From Tridacna crocea (taxonomy: Eukaryota > Mollusca > Bivalvia > Cardiida > Cardiidae): DNA of 64,000 bases. Under the pieces are notes generated by a model. The model made no database searches and had not been told where the DNA came from. It saw only the letters and a list, made by a program, of their open reading frames with translations. Position numbers and translations under genes: made by a program. The stretch covers positions 32,768,619-32,832,618 of the forward strand of contig OX031071.1 of the NCBI GenBank assembly GCA_943736015.1, in the 5' to 3' direction. Below, in pieces: positions 11,860 through 23,039 of this stretch. The first letter of the stretch is position 1. Every line of letters begins with the position of its first letter.

Positions 11860-12409
11860 TTAACTATCTATTGAATAATACAATGGTCAACGTGCACTAA
11901 CCACGTATATGAACAGGGAGCGAAGAGACAAGCGAAACCTTGACCTTTTAGTAGAATGCATGTACACATTGGTTGTGCACACATATTTTCTGATGCAATA
12001 ACCTTTTGACAACCAAAATTGCTTTCAGCTATAGTCAAAACTATACTTTTCTATACTTTTGTGGACGGCGTGGATCAGGATCAGACTGAACACAACGTGC
12101 AGTCTGGTCCAGAATCTATATAACAACCGGTTGTTTAGTAGTCTACAAGGCAACACTTTACTGTCAGACCAGCGTTAGTTTCTTAAACCGTCAAAGTGCA
12201 ATCTGATCCTGATCTATGCTGTGTTGTCACAGAGTCAGTGGATTGTAATTTCGGGCGTCGAAAGAGGTCAATTTTCACAATAGACGTTGAAAGATTTAAA
12301 GAAATAGACGCTGAAAGAATTAAAGAAAACACGTGGCACTGTGGTTTATGTGATGATAGAAAACTTTACTACTACAAACCACGTCAGCCATCTTTAGTAC
12401 AGGGAGGAT

Positions 12410-12951
12410 TTAACCCTTAAAGCGTTGTCTGAGCATGTCATATTCTTTGAAGATTCGATTGCCTTATATGACGCATCACTAGCCCCGAAAGCGGGCAGAC
12501 TGTACATAATATTACGCTCTATAAAATAGCAATGTAGCAAATAGCTTTTATCAATACTTTTCAGGAGAAATGAGACCTGCTTTAGCTCCAGATTTCTCTA
12601 AACTGCTGATCATAGCTGAGTGAATTGCACGACGTAGCATTTTATTGAGTAAACGTTTATTTAAGTTTGAAATTCAAAGTGACTGTTGTCGCGTAGGAAA
12701 ATGGTTCGGCTCTCTACCCAGGATACCCAAATTAGATAGGTGAGTATTTATAGAACGCCATCTACCGGGAGATAATGCCCTTAAAGCACTGGAACCGACT
12801 TAACTTGTTTTTGTGTACAGTAAAGATCAAGATCTGCATTGTCCACTATTTTGTTACATATTCTGGCCATAAAAGCCTTGGTACAGCAATATTTCAGCCG
12901 TTTTGATATTTAAAAATGTCTCTTGTTTTAATTCGGCACTTTAAGGGTTAA
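12410..12951. mobile_element. TTAA-flanked element, CCCTTAAAG ends
   Basis: TTAACCCTTAAAGCG at the left is mirrored by CACTTTAAGGGTTAA at the right (15-bp TIR including TTAA). The 540-bp interior is non-coding. Its body matches 19455-19805. The right TTAA is also the left TTAA of the hp-MITE that follows. Confidence 0.75.
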
Positions 12952-13170
12952 CCCTTTACCTGACATTTGAGACTCTTCCATTTCTGCAGCAAATAAAAAC
13001 ATCATGTCAAAAATATGGACAAATGAGGATACAAATATCTGATTGAATGGAAAACATTGTGAGAAAAGGAGAAATTGCTCGTTACGAGCAATTTCTCCTT
13101 TTCCCACAATGTTTTCAAAAGCTGTCTGTAAAGATACGTCGAAATGAGTATATATGAAGGAAAGGGTTAA
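12948..13170 (-). mobile_element. hp-MITE, GCTCG hairpin subtype
   Basis: TTAACCCTTTACCTGACATT ... gaaggaaagggTTAA. The central stem is perfect but carries GCTCG/CGAGC where most copies have GCTGG/CCAGC. Confidence 0.85.
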
Positions 13171-13250
13171 GAGAACAGCGAAGAGGCCTGTCAATTACGT
13201 CCGTTTTATCTAGAGATATTTCGCTGCACTTTGGTCGCAGATTTACACTA

Positions 13251-13718
13251 TAAAGGAGCCATCACACTGTGACGTCCTGGTCAACGTTCTCTGAGCATTT
13301 CAATCGTTCGATTTTTGAGCGTTCTAGAATGAGGATTTCACATCTGGCGTGTTATTAACGTGTGCCTAACGCAACAACCAAGTAACGCTAGCATAACGAT
13401 TGACTAGCGATAGCCGAACGCGTGCAATGCTCGATGAAAGTTAGTAAAACGTTCCACAAACGTTCCTCACGATCTTCAGCGTTTAAAATTAAACGTTGAA
13501 GAACGTTGGTGTCATTTAGAACTTTTGTGCATGTTCAAAACTTTTTTTGCGGACTAGCGTTCTCCGCGGATTCCCTGCGATCACCGACGATCACCGACGT
13601 TCACCAGCGTTCACACAACGCTCTTCTGGCGCTATTCCAGCGACTATGGGCGACTAACAACGTCGCCTAAAACGTCAGAAAACGTTGACCAGAACGTCAT
13701 GGTGTGACGGCTCCTTAA
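13251..13718. mobile_element. MITE with ~45-bp TIRs, AACGTT-rich
   Basis: The left end (taaaggagccatcacactgt, then gacgtcctggtcaacgtt) pairs with the right end (aacgttgaccagaacgtcat, then ggtgtgacggctcctta) over ~45 bp with a handful of mismatches. The interior has many aacgtt/acgtt motifs and is CpG-rich compared with its surroundings. No open frame. Confidence 0.85.
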
Positions 13719-13736
13719 CAATACGCTTAAACCTTT

Positions 13737-13835
13737 ACTGCACATTCCCGAATTTTAACAAATCTCGGGGAAGAAGCCTTCGGAAAACATCGTGGAATAA
13801 GGGGGTAGTCGGTTTTTCTCCTGTCGGCGACTGGA
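13737..13835 (+). mobile_element. hp-MITE, left fragment
   Basis: TTAAACCTTTACTGCACATT, then gaagaagccttcggaaaac. The copy is lost after the half-hairpin gtttttctcc. Confidence 0.6.
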
Positions 13836-14340
13836 ACATTGACAGACCGTATATAAACCATAACGTTTGGATAGACTCATGATTATATCCATCCGTCTGA
13901 CCTGTGTGAAGTAAATTTGCCCTAAATTTGACCTGGCATTGTTTCTTTTTAGCCGCTATTGGGCCTGTAACATTTGTTGTTAATAGAATACAAAATACTG
14001 GTTAACACATTTTAATTAAATACAAAATATCGAATGCTACATGCACGATCACTCTTCCAAGGTGGAACCATTGTGTCTTATTTGAAAATAGAAAGTTTAG
14101 CAACGATGGTTCCAGGACGATTCTAAATATACACCTGGATAAAAGTTAAGTACCCCCTGGATATTTTAAAGTGGTTTCAGTATCAAGTTTTCCCATGAAA
14201 ACAGTGATAAACTAAGGCATTGAACAAATTATTTATTATTGGACAGTAATACCTTGGCTAACATAACAAAGCAGAAACTGACCAGATAATACAGAATTTA
14301 ATACCGAAAATGTAATGTACTCAAAATATATCATTTTCGC

Positions 14341-15003
14341 CTAAAACAGATTTCGGTTAAAGTATGCAGCTGCATATTCCATTAGCACTTTTAAATACAG
14401 TTTCTTGGTAAAAATGTAAATTTTAGTCTGTAGATAAACTTTGTACCTTAACTGGTCAATATCGGGTGTACCACTACGTGTACGGATGACTGCCTCGACC
14501 CTGCGTCTCATTCCTCTGGTTAAACGTCGAATTTGATGAATGGTCAGCTGTCACCACTGATGATGCAGAGCTACTTCCAGTTGGTTTAGATTCCGTGGAG
14601 GAGGGTCCATTTTCTGTATCTGGCGCCAAATAATGTCCCAGATATGCTCCAGCGGATTCACATCCAGGCTTCTACCTGGCCAAGGCAATGTCTCAATTGC
14701 GTTACGTTTGAGATAGGCCGTCACTAGAATGGTGGGGTCTAGCGTTGTCATCCATGTACACAGGCCTAGTGGCAAGTGGATGAGTCGCAAAATGAGGCAC
14801 AACTACCTGCTCGAGGACGTCATGAATGTAACGTTTACACTTAAGGTTGTCCTTAATGGTCACCGAGTCCAACTTATCGTCATGTGATATGCAATCCCAG
14901 ACCATTACAGAGCCTCCACCGTCAGGAACTGTCGGGTGGATGTTTCTTGGTGTGTAAGCTATGTTCCTGTGCCGCCAGACTCTCACTCGGCCATCCGTAA
15001 CAC
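14341..15003 (-). pseudogene. Tc1/mariner-type transposase, broken C-terminal two thirds
   Basis: Read on the minus strand, the text DGRVRVWRHRN, GGGSVMVWDCISHDDKL, YMDDNARPH and then SLDVNPLEHIWD is the DDE catalytic region of Tc1-type transposases. It has the second Asp in YMDDNARPH and the Glu in NPLEHIW. The frame breaks between these (around 14735), and a TGA interrupts it at about 14551. The last traces (RRVEAVIRTRSGTP) end at a TAG near 14341. The N-terminal DNA-binding HTH region is absent; the upstream side is replaced by a family E repeat at about 15003. It cannot encode an active enzyme. Possible 3' terminal sequence extends to about 14120 (ctggataaaagttaagtac). Confidence 0.88.
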
Positions 15004-15250
15004 TTTCCATTCTTATACAATTTTCTCTTTCTCGCACTTCTACTGTAGTATAAAACAAATTGTAGCCATAAAGTGTCGTATCGGATCAGCTTGTGTAGTC
15101 CGCGAAGGCTAATCTGAGACGACACTTTCCATTCTTATGCAATTTTCTCTTTCTCGCACTTCTACTGTAGTATAAAATAGATTGTAGTGATAAAGTGTCG
15201 TATCGGAGCAGCGGGAACTGCGCAGTCTGATCTGACACGACACTTTACGC
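15003..15250. repeat. Family E repeat with internal 120-bp duplication
   Basis: The stretch cactttccattcttat, ttctctttctcgcacttcta, ataaagtgtcgtatcgga occurs twice, offset by 120 bp (15009 and 15129), each followed by a GC-rich dyad. It interrupts the transposase relic at its 5' side. Confidence 0.75.
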
Positions 15251-15279
15251 AACCTGATAAATTTTCCGTACTTTTCCAT

Positions 15280-15535
15280 GCTCTGGCAAAAGGGGGCTTC
15301 ATACATCTACGTGATGTACAAAACTTTTCAAGTCATCACTTAATTATGGTTCCATAAAATCCACATGGTCCTTCCACCGAGTGGATCTTGAGGTAGTATG
15401 GCCCATTGACATACAGAAGATTGACGCATGGCGAAAAGTTTCGGCCCAGGTCAGCCTGCGCGGACTGTACAGTCTGACCTGTGGTGATACTTTACACAGA
15501 TGCATCAAGCCCCCTTTTTCACAGAGCACGGCTCA
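15280..15535. mobile_element. Family D MITE
   Basis: Ends ccatgctctggcaaaagggg and ccccctttttcacagagcac then ggctc are an imperfect inverted pair. The interior has the GC dyad cagcctgcgcggactgtaca and the 'gatgcatcaagcc' pre-terminal motif. Confidence 0.7.
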
Positions 15536-15854
15536 ATTATATAACATGAATGTTCTGTGAAAAGGCAGTTTAATGTACTCGTATCTACAAAGCAGTGTAG
15601 GTAGACTGACCTGGGAAGAAAAGTTTTTACTTTTGGTAAATGTTCTGCATGTTCCAGACACCATTCTACCCAAGGATTGAGCTTGTTGTAAGAAAAGAAA
15701 GGAATGGATTCATAATGATGTGGTAACATGCTTGGTACATACAACATGGTGATAAATTAAGTGTTTACCCCATAAGGCATTTCTATGGCATCTCTAACTA
15801 ACCCTAAATAACAGCAAGGATGAAATCATTTCTTATGTGTATATGACACCTTTT

Positions 15855-15985
15855 GACAGTGTAGAAAACATTGTGGCAAAAGATGAAAATACTCGTCACG
15901 AGCAATTTCACCTTTTGCCACAGTGTTTTGCAAAGGCTTATACAAGCAATGCATAGAAATGAGTATCTATGGAGTAAAGGATTAA
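15855..15985 (-). mobile_element. hp-MITE, GCTCG subtype, truncated
   Basis: The hairpin gatgaaaatactcgt/acgagcaatttcacc has diverged arms. It ends tatggagtaaaggaTTAA. The opposite end is missing. Confidence 0.7.
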
Positions 15986-16129
15986 ACCCCCTGTTGATAG
16001 AGTACGGCATACATTAGATTTATCATTCTTTGAAAAAAAGCGTTCGGAAACCTTGCGGGGATGGGAGAAAATACTTGGTGAAAATTCACCATCAGATGAT
16101 ATAGAGGATATTTGGGGTTTTTTTTTCGG

Positions 16130-16566
16130 TGTAAGATCAAAAGTCATTTCAACGAGTGAACACCATCGGTAATATTTTCACGAGTGGCGCAGCCACGAGT
16201 GAAAATATTACCGATGGTGTTCACGAGATGAAATAAATTTCGATCTTTCACCGAAAAAAACAAATATTCTATATATTTCATACTTTTAACCCTTTCTGAG
16301 AGGAGCTTTATCAAAATCCAGTACAGGTCTTTTCCGTTACTCCCCGTGGCGTACTCCTCCCGCATAGCAACGCATTACACTATTACGTTAAGCGCGAGAA
16401 ATGTAAGGTATATGACGTCATATTTCCCATCTGGTTGTGAGGCACGCGCAATTTACCTAGGCAACAAGAACATGAAAATCGGTATTTTCACGTGTGGTAC
16501 CAGTGTAAGATCGAAAAATATTTTCACTGCTTTTTCTCGATATCCTACCGGAAAGGATGAAATAAA
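16130..16566 (+). mobile_element. Family F element with strong hairpin
   Basis: Positions 16156-16224 form a hairpin: gtgaacaccatcggtaat at the left and attaccgatggtgttcac at the right, 33-bp arms with two mismatches around a 3-base loop. The pairing extends weakly outward (tttcaacga / gagatgaaa). The remainder includes gcatagcaacgcattaca and a TGACGTCA site (16412-16419). It aligns with 6052-6465. Non-coding. Confidence 0.8.
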
Positions 16567-16735
16567 TCAAAATTAATTGTTTTCTGTTGTAAGTGAATTG
16601 TGGTTGGTATTGGTTTGATTTAACACCACATACAAGAATGACTAGGGTATAATCAACAGGTAGTTGTAAACATGACATGTATTTTGGGCCAGTGGCCTAT
16701 ATTTACGGTAATAAAATGTTCTGAGTTCTGAGTTT

Positions 16736-16962
16736 TCTGTCTGTCAGTGTGTCTGTATGTCGCTCTTTCTTCTTCTCTTTGTGTTCCTTTCTCTCTCTGT
16801 CCCTCTCTGCCTCTCTCTCTGTTTCACTCTGTCTCTCTGTCTCTCCGACTCTCTGTCCATGTCTCTGTCTCTCTCTAACTCTCTGTCCCTGTCTCTGTCT
16901 GTCTCTGTCTATGTCTCTCGCTGTTTCTGTTTCTGTTTCTGTCTCTCTGTCTCCTGCAAATG
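16736..16962. repeat. CT/TCTG-rich microsatellite
   Basis: About 225 bp of interrupted tctg and tctc repeats form a strongly asymmetric pyrimidine strand. Open frames here (Ser-Leu-Cys rich) are artefacts of composition. Confidence 0.95.
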
Positions 16963-17255
16963 AATACAATATTTGAACTAACGTAATTGACACCAAACGT
17001 TGTAACAGGTCTTACAAGATCTAGCAGTGACAGATAAACATTCCAATCTGTGTATCAAATAGAAACTATACTTTAACTAATACAACAAAATTACCTCAGC
17101 GTTTCTAAGACTTATAAAGTTTCAGTTTGTTTAATAAATAGTCGAAAAGAAAGTTAGTCTCAACCGAGTATCAGACATTTTAACCATGGTTACTTTAAAG
17201 GGGCTATTCATATTTTCATACGCTCTCAAACCCTAAGCAATGGTTCATCATTTAA

Positions 17256-17484
17256 TCAACCCCTTACCAAACGTCAAGTTATAGACTTTTCTATATTGAA
17301 AGCTTCTGCAGACAACGACTTCCAAGATGATACAAATCAACTGAAATTGTTTGATAGGGTGGATAACATCATGCGAAAGAGAGGAAATGCTGGTAAGCAG
17401 CATTTTCTCCTTTTCCTAAAGTGCTTTCGAAAGTCTTATCTAATAGGGTTGCTTAAAATCGAGATTTGTGCGGCATTGGGTCAA
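17256..17484 (-). mobile_element. hp-MITE, diverged
   Basis: caaccccttaccaaacgtca ... ttgtgcggcattgggTCAA. The core hairpin atgctggtaagcagcat is recognisable. Confidence 0.75.
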
Positions 17485-18322
17485 ATAAAGCAACAGCCGG
17501 CAAACCATATGTAATGATACTCTCTCACTATTGCGTATCAGAGGTGTATACAACAAAGTTTCTTTATATGGGTCAATCGACGAGAACTGAGGCGTCTTTT
17601 GTTCAAAATTAAAGACAGGGCGTGTAAACGACGTTTCTGTGACGTTTCTGTGACGTATCGATGTTGGTATGGTGTTCAAGGGACATAAAGTACGGCGAAC
17701 TGATGCATAAGCGTGGTGTACGACCCTTTGCCATGTCGTAACCGCTTTGTAAGCAAGACGTTCCTTTCTTATGTGCAGCCTTGAAATTGCGTAAGTAGGG
17801 TGGAAAATGACGGAAAAGGGTTGTGCTAACTTCATGGCTGTCATTCATTCAAAAGAAGTCAAACCTACATGTAATGTATCATGCTAACGAATACGTTTGC
17901 GTGAGTAGAAAGAAGTCGCTTCAATTTTAGCTCCTTAAATGTCTATATAGCCTTTTAGGATACTTTAGATTACGCGCCCCAATTTCGCAAATGTTTGTGG
18001 GAATATCATATGATCTGCAACACGTATTGATTACATAAAATCGTCTTGTAACATATGATGACGTTGTATTTTATCACGTAAGTATAGACAGAGATGCCGA
18101 TTGCACAGATAAACCTTTATTTGAAGGTCAAAATATATTTTTTTTTTCATTGAAGATAACAACCTAGATTATTCATGTTTTAAGAGAAAAATATAATTTC
18201 CACTATTCCTGCTTATAAATGTTTAAGATAAGTTTTCAGTCTACAGCAACAAAGATATATGTAGTAGTGTTTATGAGTGTGTTACAAGAAGTTTTAAACT
18301 GTGATATAAACATCTAAACTTT
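17485..18322. other. No convincing gene
   Basis: A 134-codon minus-strand frame (17440-17844) overlaps the neighbouring transposon and has a rival frame on the same strand, so I do not call it. A weak relative of the TTAA element at 51529 may lie near 17930-18010 (agccttttagg, then tgtttgtgggaatatcatat). Confidence 0.4.
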
Positions 18323-18829
18323 CCCCTTTAAACAAGGGTAACAACTTACGTCACAGGAAGTGATATCGGACCTACGCATTTTCGTAACTTATATTGAAAA
18401 GTAAGTACGATATGAAGATAGAATGAAGCTAGCTTGGGTGGATACAAACGGACTACAAAGACTTTTATGTATTTATCAAAGACATTAGATGAATAAATTT
18501 AATATTCTGATGTTTTAGACAGGAAGCATATGTCTATATGCACAAACACTTTGACCAAATATCAAAAAGTGATTGGGTTTTAATAGTTGGTCGAAGTATA
18601 TTCCATTATTACAAGTAGTTAACAAAAGCTTTGACAAAAAACAGAGTCCCTAGGCATTGTACGCTTTGGTGGTCTAAAGACTTTTTCAGATCATTTAAAG
18701 GAACGATTACAAAGAAAAAAACAGTCTTACCAAACACGCACACTGACTTTATAACAAGGGTCCGATATCACTACCTGTGACGTCACACTGACGTACGTTG
18801 TGAGGGGTGTTTAAAGGGGCATATTAAGT
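18323..18829. mobile_element. MITE with ~70-bp imperfect TIRs (CCCCTTTAAAC)
   Basis: Left: cccctttaaacaagggtaac, then acgtcacaggaagtgatatc. Right: gatatcactacctgtgacgt, then cgttgtgaggggtgtttaaa and gggg. The arms pair over about 70 bp with scattered mismatches. The interior is AT-rich and non-coding. Confidence 0.8.
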
Positions 18830-19454
18830 TTTCATTTCTTAAATCTATTTCTATTGCGTCAGATCTGACATCATCTTACCGATTTGAATGTTTGATATAT
18901 GATTGAGGCAAACTTTCTATTCAACTTTTTTTCGCTTCTCACTTCTGATGCATGTAAGTAGTCCGTAACTGGAAAAGAAAGCTGTGTAAGGACTGGTCTG
19001 AGAAAGCTAGGAAACACATGCTTGGATGCACTGGACGCTGTGTATGACATAAGATTTTAGGACGGCTTAAAACTCCAATACAAACAAATTTGAACACAAA
19101 TCCTCGTAATCATCATGAGCTGTTGATCATGTGACATTCACAGGAGTTTTTACGAAAAAATTTGGCACGATATCTAAAAATAAATTTAGAGTCCACAATC
19201 GAAATATTTGTTTCTCTTTGTTATGTCTCTCTTTACTGTTGCTTACCAGCTAGACCGCCTTACTTAATGTTATAAAAGTTTTCTAAGACTATGAAAGTCA
19301 GACACCCTAAGTTTGGCCTTGATAATAAGAGAGCAGCCTGTTCAACGCGTTCTAGTTACTTAACCGACTTCCAAAACAAATACATGTACTGATCACGCAG
19401 TTCAGGTTTGAAGGTTGAACCACTTGATTTTCAAGATTAAACTACAGATACTAG
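18830..19454. other. No recognisable gene or repeat
   Basis: AT-rich sequence with no extended frame and no repeat matched elsewhere in the window. Confidence 0.4.
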
Positions 19455-19805
19455 TTGATCGTTGTTTGCGCATGTCATATTTTTCGAAGATTCGACCTGT
19501 CTTATATGACGCATCACTCTCCCTGATATCGGGGAGACTGTAATAATACGTGCTATAAAGTAGCAATGGAGAAAATAACTTTTATCAATACGTTTGAGGA
19601 AAAATCAGGCTTGTTTTAGCTCCAGAGTTCTCTAAACTGCTGAGTGAATCACATTAGGTGGCGTATTTTTGAGTATATATTTATTTTAGTTTGAAATTCA
19701 AAGTAAAGGTTGTCGCGTAGAAATGTTGTCCGGTCCTGTGTAGCTAGGATGCCCAAATTAAATAGATAAGTATGTGTAGAATGCCATCAAGCGGGAGATA
19801 ATGAT
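19455..19805 (+). mobile_element. Second copy of the 12410-12951 element, ends lost
   Basis: catgtcatatttttcgaaga, cttatatgacgcatcact, ctaaactgctgagtgaat, gtttgaaattcaaagt and gttgtcgcgtag occur in the same order as at 12425-12785. TIRs are not visible. Confidence 0.75.
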
Positions 19806-20272
19806 AGTTGATTCGTGTTACAACCGTCAATCACATAACAAAAATGTACCCTCACAAATTTCATTGAACCTTTCTGTAGTTACTAAGTCTTACTGAGGTT
19901 ACTTGGGGCGTTCCTGGGTTTTATTTCGCTGACAATGTCGAACTCAAGATTACAGATTATGCTTATAAAATGTTCTAGATCCATTTCGATTTTTACCTAG
20001 CTTCAAATGAAAAAAAAAAAATTTCTAAACGAAGCAAGGTAATAGCTGGCAAACTAACAGTACTGAACATTGGAATTTTTTGTAAGTGAAATATTGGGCC
20101 ATATAATTTCCTACGTTTGAGGAAACGAATTAAGAGGAAATTATTTTCCCTTGTTCGATGACGCTTCGATATCACTCTCTTGCACTCCGGTTCATTCACA
20201 TTAACCTCTGCAGTGGGCTAAGAAAGTAGTCCGTCATTACGTGATATTTTCGTCACATGACCATAACTCAAA

Positions 20273-20453
20273 ATGGCGACACAAACGCCGGTGAAAGAAA
20301 GACTAATATCGATTATTTTGTGTGCTGTTCAAACAGCATACGACCAATCAGACTTAGTGGTAGGAAATGTGGAAAAGAAGGATTTTCTGAAAAGCTTAAA
20401 TGTCTTTTAAAAGACGATAACTTGTTTTATAATCTTGCAAAGTTAGATCCATC
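20273..20453 (+). CDS. Tentative first coding exon, unknown protein
   Basis: An ATGGCG start in an AAAATGGCG context lies just downstream of a low-repeat, CpG-containing segment. The frame reads MATQTPVKERLISIILCAVQ and continues in protein-like text (AYDQSDLVVG), ending at TAA 20408-20410. At the TTTTAAAA run (20404-20411) the neighbouring frame takes over with KDDNLFYNLAKLDPS and reaches a consensus donor tcg|gtgagt at 20454. A one-base slip in the run would join the two. As written, the exon is either broken, mis-sequenced, or spliced earlier (gtaggaaa at about 20359). No family is recognised and no second exon was found. Confidence 0.3.
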
Positions 20454-21292
20454 GGTGAGTGGAAACTGTTGTCATCAATCATGGGCGCAGCCATTTTTGT
20501 TAAAATTGGCGGACGATTCTGATCAGTAAAGAAGCTCGAAAAAAATAGTTCCATGTATATAGGTAAATTCATCAGTTTGAATACATCTATAATGTATCCA
20601 GAGTTTATATTTCCTTTGTCTACCTTATGTTAAACATGAAACAGTTAAACGGTAACAAAACATGTTTTGCTCGGTTTGACAAGATTCTTGTCATTTAGCC
20701 CATTGCAGAGATGTATGGTGAGAGTAACGAACGACAACTCTGCTCGGAGATTACTTCAATATGTACCTGTAGGGTATGAAGCGCGGGATTAATGATAGGC
20801 AGGTTGTACATGTAGTTAGTACAAGGTTCATTTAGCTTTGACAGGGCAACGCGTAAAGACGTTTTATTTTTTTCTTTTCTCGAAGTAAGCGTGCGTACCT
20901 GTCGGTACATGGTATAGTACTGGAGCTCTGAAGCATGGTCGCTAATCCATTTGCAAGAATACCGTCGATCAATTAGTACCATTTAATAAGAAATCACTTG
21001 ATTTTCACAGGTGTTGTTATTGTCATTTATATTTCATTAAAGTTTTTTCGGTAGCTTAAAATGCAAGTCATTGAACGAGGCCCACCATTCCATGGCACTA
21101 GACGTTGACAGACGGGTACAGGTTTCCAGAGGTTTTTGTACATGTAGATTTTATCTCTGGTTTTTCCTGGGCGAGTCGGCCATAGAATAAGCGATAAATG
21201 CAATGATGTAATGATGTTTATACGGTAAAAAATACTGTTGCAAGAGACATAGATCACCATATTCATTACTAATTAATACTTTCTGTTATTAC
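20454..21292. other. No gene recognised
   Basis: If the exon at 20273 is real, this would be its first intron. I see no repeat shared with the rest of the window. Confidence 0.35.
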
Positions 21293-21466
21293 AGATAATC
21301 ACGTACTGTATTAATGGAACGTGATAACCGTGGCCTTTGTTTACAATAATTCAGACCATTCTATTTTCGTATACGGGAAGGACAGGTAAATTATCCGATA
21401 ATTTTAGTTAAAATGTAAATTGAAAAGGCTTAAAACTTTTACTAGTTCTCTATTGTACTAAACGAG

Positions 21467-21533
21467 CAGTGGTGTAATGGATAACATCACTGCTTTTAAT
21501 GCTGGCGATCCTCGTTCGAGCCGTCAAACCTAC
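21467..21533 (+). repeat. tRNA-like SINE head
   Basis: agtggtgtaatggata resembles a pol III A box, and cgttcgagcc about 40 bp on resembles a B box. Acceptor-stem pairing is poor, so this is a SINE head and not a tRNA gene. Confidence 0.5.
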
Positions 21534-22401
21534 CTTTTTTTTTTTTTAAGGAAGCATGTTGCATTTACTTTTCGGTTTTCGCTTTACTTTTCTATTTTTC
21601 CTCTCCATACTTTTCTTTTCCTTGTTTGAATGTCTTTTATGTTTCTTTTCTTTATCCTTTCTTCTTCCCTTTTTAGACGTGTACATCTTTTTTTTGACAT
21701 TGATATTCTTTTGTTACTATTACATTTTATTCTTATTCATTTTATTCTTCCTTTTTTTTAAAGCATATTTCTATATGACTGACTCAACAATAAAATGATA
21801 AGTGTGCAACTCTCATCCCGTGCTCTGGCAGTATCGGAATTTGCTTCATTTTCACTGGCCTTATCGGTACCCTAACCCTCTTAACATTCAGTATTTGTTA
21901 CTTCCTCGTCACTGAACTGCTCACAGGTTTCTTGAACTGCAGTGTCTGCTTTTTGAAAAAATATTTATTCTGCTAAGACCGCACATCTATAGTAACTTTT
22001 CCACTCAGGTTGCTTTAGTTCACAAGTGGTTCCGTTCCACTGGTGTTTCAATTTAAATCCTTGTGCAGTGAAGCTTCCGATATGCGTAAGTTCCCAACTG
22101 TAGTGAGTATATAGACATGTCTCTTCTGTCAAAGCCATGAAACAGGAAGAAAACTAGTTGCCAGAAATTTGTGGCTTTAGCCATCTTAGAAGTCCAAATC
22201 ACGAGGCTATTTCTAGCATCAATTCCTGTACAAGAAATGTCTTGGTTCATTTTTCCCAACTTTCGAAGGATCAATGTGCAATCTCGTGTGATGTCAATTA
22301 AATATGAATGAAACAACAAGTAAAAATATTCACTATGATGTCATAAAAAATAATGTAAGCATTGACTTAGCTTAAAAAAAGTTTCTTTACTGAAAAAAAA
22401 A

Positions 22402-22468
22402 ATTCTCTGTGGCTCGAACTCGATTCGTTTGGGCGGTAGCAGAGTCCCTTTGACCACTGCACCACAGC
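22402..22468 (-). repeat. tRNA-like SINE head
   Basis: The minus strand reads tggtgcagtggtcaa and then gagttcgagccacag, A-box-like and B-box-like. It is the mirror partner of 21467-21533. Confidence 0.5.
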
Positions 22469-22615
22469 ATTACTTGCACGTCTTTATTGAAATTTACCAA
22501 TAAGTAACTGCTTCGTCCCTGGTATTCCCTATTTGAATGTTTTGAACTGATCCAGTGTTTGTAAACAAAGGCCACAGTTATCGCGTTTTGATAGTACATA
22601 CTGGTTTAAATAAGG

Positions 22616-23038
22616 TTTAAATTAAACAATGCCCATGTTTCTTTCACTGCTCACATTAGCATGTCTGTGCAACAAAGATTTCGTTGTTAGATGGTTGTTG
22701 TTGTTGTAGACAACATCTAGGAGGACAGAACTGGTGTAGTTCTTCAAGTTCGGTTAAGCTGAACAAGAGTTGGTGTACATGTATATATATGTGTGTGTGT
22801 TTATGGTTACTTGTGACGTATGTAATGTATTTGTAGGTATATCCAGTTGCTCTCTCACGTGCTCTTACCACGTTACCATTTGAAATAAATATGCTATATT
22901 TATGTTGACTTTTTATGTTGTGCTATGAGGAGGTCTGAGGGTCAAGGGAAAGGTATATATGCATTTACCTAAACGGCCCAAGAGCGGTCAAAAGGAAAGA
23001 TTATGAGCATACAGATCCATTTGAATTTGCATAAACCA
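22616..23038. other. Low-copy DNA with a short (TG)n
   Basis: A tgtgtgtgtgt run sits at about 22788-22800. No gene is seen. Confidence 0.4.
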
Positions 23039-23039
23039 T

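Larger units (their letters stand above)
21293..22615. repeat. Inverted pair of tRNA-headed repeats
   Basis: gataaccgtggcctttgttt (left, ~21324) reappears reverse-complemented as aaacaaaggccacagttatc (22560-22580). Inside each arm, about 120 bp further in, is a tRNA-like segment and then a run of T. The two ~240-bp arms enclose ~850 bp, including T-rich low-complexity DNA at 21530-21790. A minus-strand frame in the middle (22053-22319) is unrecognised. Confidence 0.65.

Noticed and set aside
12196..12420. 74-codon frame ending FNP at the TTAA element
   Set aside because: It starts inside a dispersed 'gatcctgatctatgct' repeat and its stop lies in the TIR of a transposon. Some segments look protein-like but nothing supports a gene.
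16703..16996. Open frames rich in Ser/Cys/Leu (+) and Arg/Glu/Thr (-)
   Set aside because: Pure consequence of the TCTG/TCTC microsatellite.
17440..17844. 134-codon minus-strand open frame
   Set aside because: It overlaps an hp-MITE at its 3' part, another frame is open over the same bases, and there is no recognisable domain or splice context.
22053..22319. 88-codon minus-strand frame
   Set aside because: It lies between mirrored SINE-like arms and no family is recognisable. It could be part of an unknown element, but the evidence is insufficient.
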